Positions 60,301 through 64,000 of a DNA stretch of 64,000 bases are shown here, in pieces. Source of the DNA: Enoplolaimus lenunculus. Taxonomy: Eukaryota > Nematoda > Enoplea > Enoplida > Thoracostomopsidae. Under the pieces are notes generated by a model. It searched no databases. It had not been told where the DNA came from and saw nothing but the letters and a program-made list of their open reading frames with translations. The DNA is taken from positions 95,903 through 159,902 of the forward strand of contig JASANG010001904.1 of the NCBI GenBank assembly GCA_030248215.1, in the 5' to 3' direction. Every line of letters starts with the position of its first letter. Within the stretch, counting starts at the first letter, position 1. A program made the position numbers and the translations under genes.

Positions 60301-63300
60301 ATAAATACATACACTATTACATTTTTGTTATAGAATTCTCATCTGATAATATACATACAATTTTCACTCATTTTGAGTAGCGGTAGTGCAATTAGTTCAT
60401 ACAGTTCTACCTATTTACCGTTCAAAAATCACATCTCTATTAAAAATCGAGGTACAGATTTTACAAGTTTTCTTGAAATATTTTTCTTTTGCACCAATTT
60501 TTGGTTTTTTTACTTAGCTATCTTAAATAGTTTGTCGCCAGAATTTCTATGAAAAAATGGAAAATATTTAAAATGTATATATTAAAACATTCAATTCTAT
60601 CGATTATGTATACATTCCGTATTGAATACACGTTTCTATCAGAACATGTATTATTTGACAAAGACATAACCAAAATATTATATTTAACCATTTGTAGCGC
60701 TATAGCCGTGCCGGTTGTATAGTTTGAGTTTCATTCTAGGTTGTGAGAACTGGATTTTAAAAAGTTGCCCTACAGAAATATCGCACTAACAATACAGTGA
60801 TCACTATAACAACTCTAATTTTTAGCTAAAAATATTTCTTTAAGAAGATAATAGTAAATTATGTGTACGTAACTAAATGTTTTGACAGAATCTAAAATAC
60901 TCACATAACTACATGGCCAAATGCTAACAATAGGATAAAAATATTTGAGGAGTTTAGTATTCGTAGACCACGACGATTGAAACACAGAACGTAGTCATTA
61001 TTGTAAGCTCACTATGTGTGGTTGCATTTTTGAATAAAGTTTAATTCAACAAAATTCTGCATTTGGGTAGTTTCCGTTCAACTTAATGCATTCAATATTT
61101 GATGAGTAATAACCAGTATATACTGAATAAGGTGTCGACTTACCGGATAATTTAAGTTACAGTATTTTTGTAACCTGAACCAAAACATTCGAATAGTTTA
61201 GGAAAAAGTTTGTAGAGTCACTCCTCTCGCCCTATAGGGATCCACCCTTTTAGTGTTATTTTTTTTTTTTTTTTTTTCCCATCTCCCTACTATTGCTTTT
61301 ATTTTCTGACTAGAAATATAGTTTGTATAAGAAAAAATATTCCGCTATGGATTTCCGATTTTTTCTAAAAGGCAATATTATTCTTAATCCGGAAAATTAT
61401 GTGAAACATTCTGAAATGTCAAAAAACTTTCTTTAAGAAATTAGTAAAATATAAATGTGCGTCTTCTAATGTTATGTTGTCCGCTTTACACTCCAAAAAA
61501 ATGGTGAATCAAAGTCAAAATTCGACTCGAATTTGACACTCGCAGGATCGGATTTTGCAACTCGGTTGTGTGATAAAATTATCTAGTTCGAAGAGAGTCT
61601 ATTTGACTCACCATTTTCCGAAGTATAGTAACAATTAAAAAACATAATTTGCCACTAAATTTACAATTTTCACAATTCTGCAGACGGAGCTCAACAGCGG
61701 TGGCCACAATAGAAATTACTTTTAGGTTATTTTGTATTGTTGCGATTTGAAAACATGCACAATTTCACCTTTATTTACGAATTGTTGTTCTATCTTTTTT
61801 ATTTGAATTAAATTTAAAAAAAAATAAAACCACCCGGGAGTAAAGTATTGAATGCGTTCAGCTTTAAGTTAATAAAGATAAATAGTTTCTTTTACAAACT
61901 CACGTGGATTTTCACAGTTGACTTTCATCTGCGACGGGTTTAACGTTGCGCACAATTTAGTCACGGCACTCCCGGACGCAGTAATTGACGGGCAACCGAG
62001 CAAAGTAATCGTAATAGCACATGCAAAATTAACCATATGGAGTCAACCACGCCGCTCATTAGAATATCATTATAAGGTACGGAATAAAAAATGACTACGA
62101 TACAACTCTAAAAAAACAATAACAACGTTCAAACTCCGCCAAACATAGACAATTTTTATTACGATTTCAAAAGTGGCCTGTAACTAGTCCAGTGTTGTTT
62201 TCTGATTTTCCACCAGACTAACTATTATCCTCATAAAAAATCAAAAATATTTAACATAATGAAACAGTGACTGTTAATCATTTCCACTCAAACATGTATG
62301 CTAAATGATGCAATTATATTTGAGTTTAATATGCTACTGTAAAATATTGAAGTGTACTGAAGCTGAATATTTAAATGTTTTGTGCATAATACCTAACCAT
62401 AAGCCTAAGCCTAAGCATATGGATAACTTATAACTAAATTTAGGCATAAATCTAAGCTTAACAATGCAATTTAATCAAAGCTATAAGCTATACTGTACTA
62501 ACACGGAAATACACAGCTCAAAGTAACATGGTCTGTTGGAGTGATGTGGACCACGTTGCGTACTGGTGTCACGAGCAACGTGGCGTGAGCCACCGCGCCG
62601 CACTTTTTTTGTGAATAAATCTATTATTATATGTTATTTAACACTTGAATTTTGTAATAGTGCACAGCTTAGCAGCAACATACTGAAAACATACTCAAAA
62701 ATTTATCACAAAACACAGCTGTATTATACATTTTTAAAATTTTAGTTGAACAAGATGAATGTTGTGTCACCAAAATCTGACTTATATGTTGTTCGGTCCT
62801 GAAATCTGTAACAATGAACGTCAAAAGCTGCAATCTAAGTTCACGTTCAGTATTCCAGGAAAACACAGGGTCTAAAAATATGTGATTTGTATTTTAAATT
62901 AAAAATGCTACTGTCGATAGTGCTACTTAATTCAGTAAGTTTTTGCTTCAAGCAGAAAATTTACTCAACTCAACACAGCTAAAAACATATAACCAATAAA
63001 AAATTTCAACAGACCATGTACTAAATTTTCAGATTTTTAACAAAAAAGTCAGCGATTTTTACGGCAGCCTGGGAAACGTAAGATTTTGAACACGGAAATA
63101 TTGAAGTTTAAAAAATGAAAATGTATTTATTATTAAAAGCTAATAACACTCCTGGCTGGACGCATCCATTTATTGGGGTATTTTAACACAATTCTAAAAA
63201 GTATATCTGAAGTTTTAAAAAATTTTGACTAAAAAATTGCAGTAGGAATTGTGATATTCTGATATAATGTACAGGCGACTAATTTAGTTAATTTATAACG

Positions 63301-64000
63301 AAATATTCTATTCTGAAAACGAAGTCACTTGCAATCCACGTTTCATAACTTCTATGGGCGGATTTTTCGGACTTGTAGAGATAGCGAAACTCTGTGAAAC
63401 AAAAAAGTTTAAACTTTCTTAAACTCTCTTGTACGCAAAATTAGGCACCGCTGTCGGTTCATGTAATTATATTAACACAGTCTAACGGACGTGAACAGGC
63501 CCGAAAACCAAAATTTATATCGAACAGAAAAATAAACAAAAACATTTCGTTATATAAAATGTACTGAGTCTATCAAAACTTTGAGCTAAAAGAACGGGGC
63601 GACGTGAGCTGTTTGCCTCGTACATATTGTATACGCTGCGTAACACGTTGTTTCAATATTTCGCATTAATAATTATTCATTTCATTGATAAATCATAGGG
63701 TGTAAGAAGCGGCTATGTTTGGATAAATATTGGCAAAACTAAACATGGAAGCGCTTAACATAGCACAATGAATACACCATACTACTGCAAAACGGTGGTA
63801 ACATAGTTTTTAATTTAGTGTCAATCTCATAAATTACGGACAACTTGTAGCGTTTGCCGAAGATTCCTTAATTTTAGCGCCATTTCACGCAAAACATTCA
63901 TATAAAAGCAGGTTTTGTTTAGGTTGAGATTAATCTTGCTTTTATTACGTGTTGCTTCAAGTCAAAATTTGTGAGACTAAATTGCCAACTATTAAGCCAA
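57363..64000. repeat. Noisy third copy of left arm plus spacer; probable assembly or read artefact
   Basis: Co-linear with 42,958 to about 50,400 and in the same orientation, but about 11% shorter, with small indels spread evenly through coding, intronic and spacer sequence. It begins at a fold-back from the right arm with a loop of about 33 bases. At sites where the arms differ (for example atcagttagtgataggtttc and gagaatatgggcatag) it follows the left arm. It contains Alu-like strings and a 20-plus-base T run near 61,259. Counterparts of the glycine-rich exon (about 57,680-59,770), the MITEs (60,113-60,275 and about 61,488-61,626) and the ShKT exon (about 61,890-62,110) are recognisable. 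I do not count it as a gene copy. Confidence 0.75.

Noticed and set aside
57363-64000. A genuine third ShKT/glycine-rich gene copy with extra genes
   Set aside because: Left-arm-specific variants, dense even indels, Alu-like strings and the fold-back start point to an artefact.

Overview
The window is animal DNA: AT-rich and gene-poor, with GT-AG introns, CAA/CAG polyglutamine tracts and many short non-autonomous DNA transposons (MITEs). Two protein-coding loci can be supported. One is a full-length orthologue of the transcription factor hunchback, with the two N-terminal, four central and two C-terminal C2H2 fingers typical of protostomes. The other is a secreted ShKT-domain plus glycine-rich protein. 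ShKT domains are most expanded in nematodes. Many MITEs here carry runs of TTAGGC, the nematode telomere hexamer. An ecdysozoan close to or within the nematode branch is therefore a reasonable guess, but it is an inference from weak markers.

Layout. 1-3.2 kb: two hAT-type MITEs in the 3' flank of hunchback. 3.25-9.45 kb: hunchback on the minus strand, two coding exons split by a 344-bp intron. 9.5-42.7 kb: a 33-kb gene desert with at least six MITE families, a CpG-denser block at 20.3-20.8 kb that could be an upstream promoter, a tRNA-like fragment and an AT microsatellite. 42.9-57.4 kb: a large inverted duplication with arms of about 6.0 kb (42,925-48,872 and 51,312-57,362) around a 2.4-kb spacer. 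Each arm holds the ShKT/glycine-rich gene. The left copy looks whole and the right copy looks broken.

57.36-64.0 kb: a third copy of the left arm plus the spacer, starting at an abrupt fold-back. It shares left-arm-specific variants but is about 11% shorter, with small indels throughout, and it contains strings resembling the human Alu consensus (for example at 58,239-58,253, 58,396-58,428 and 62,582-62,599). I read it as unpolished, probably nanopore-derived sequence of the left locus joined by an assembly or read chimera, not as a third gene.

The most notable biology is (a) a related set of hAT-like MITEs (8-bp target duplications) that all carry TTAGGC runs inside, and (b) the ShKT signal-peptide exon that splices in phase to an 800-residue glycine-rich exon built on a minisatellite of about 57 bp. 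I found no operons and no CRISPR arrays.
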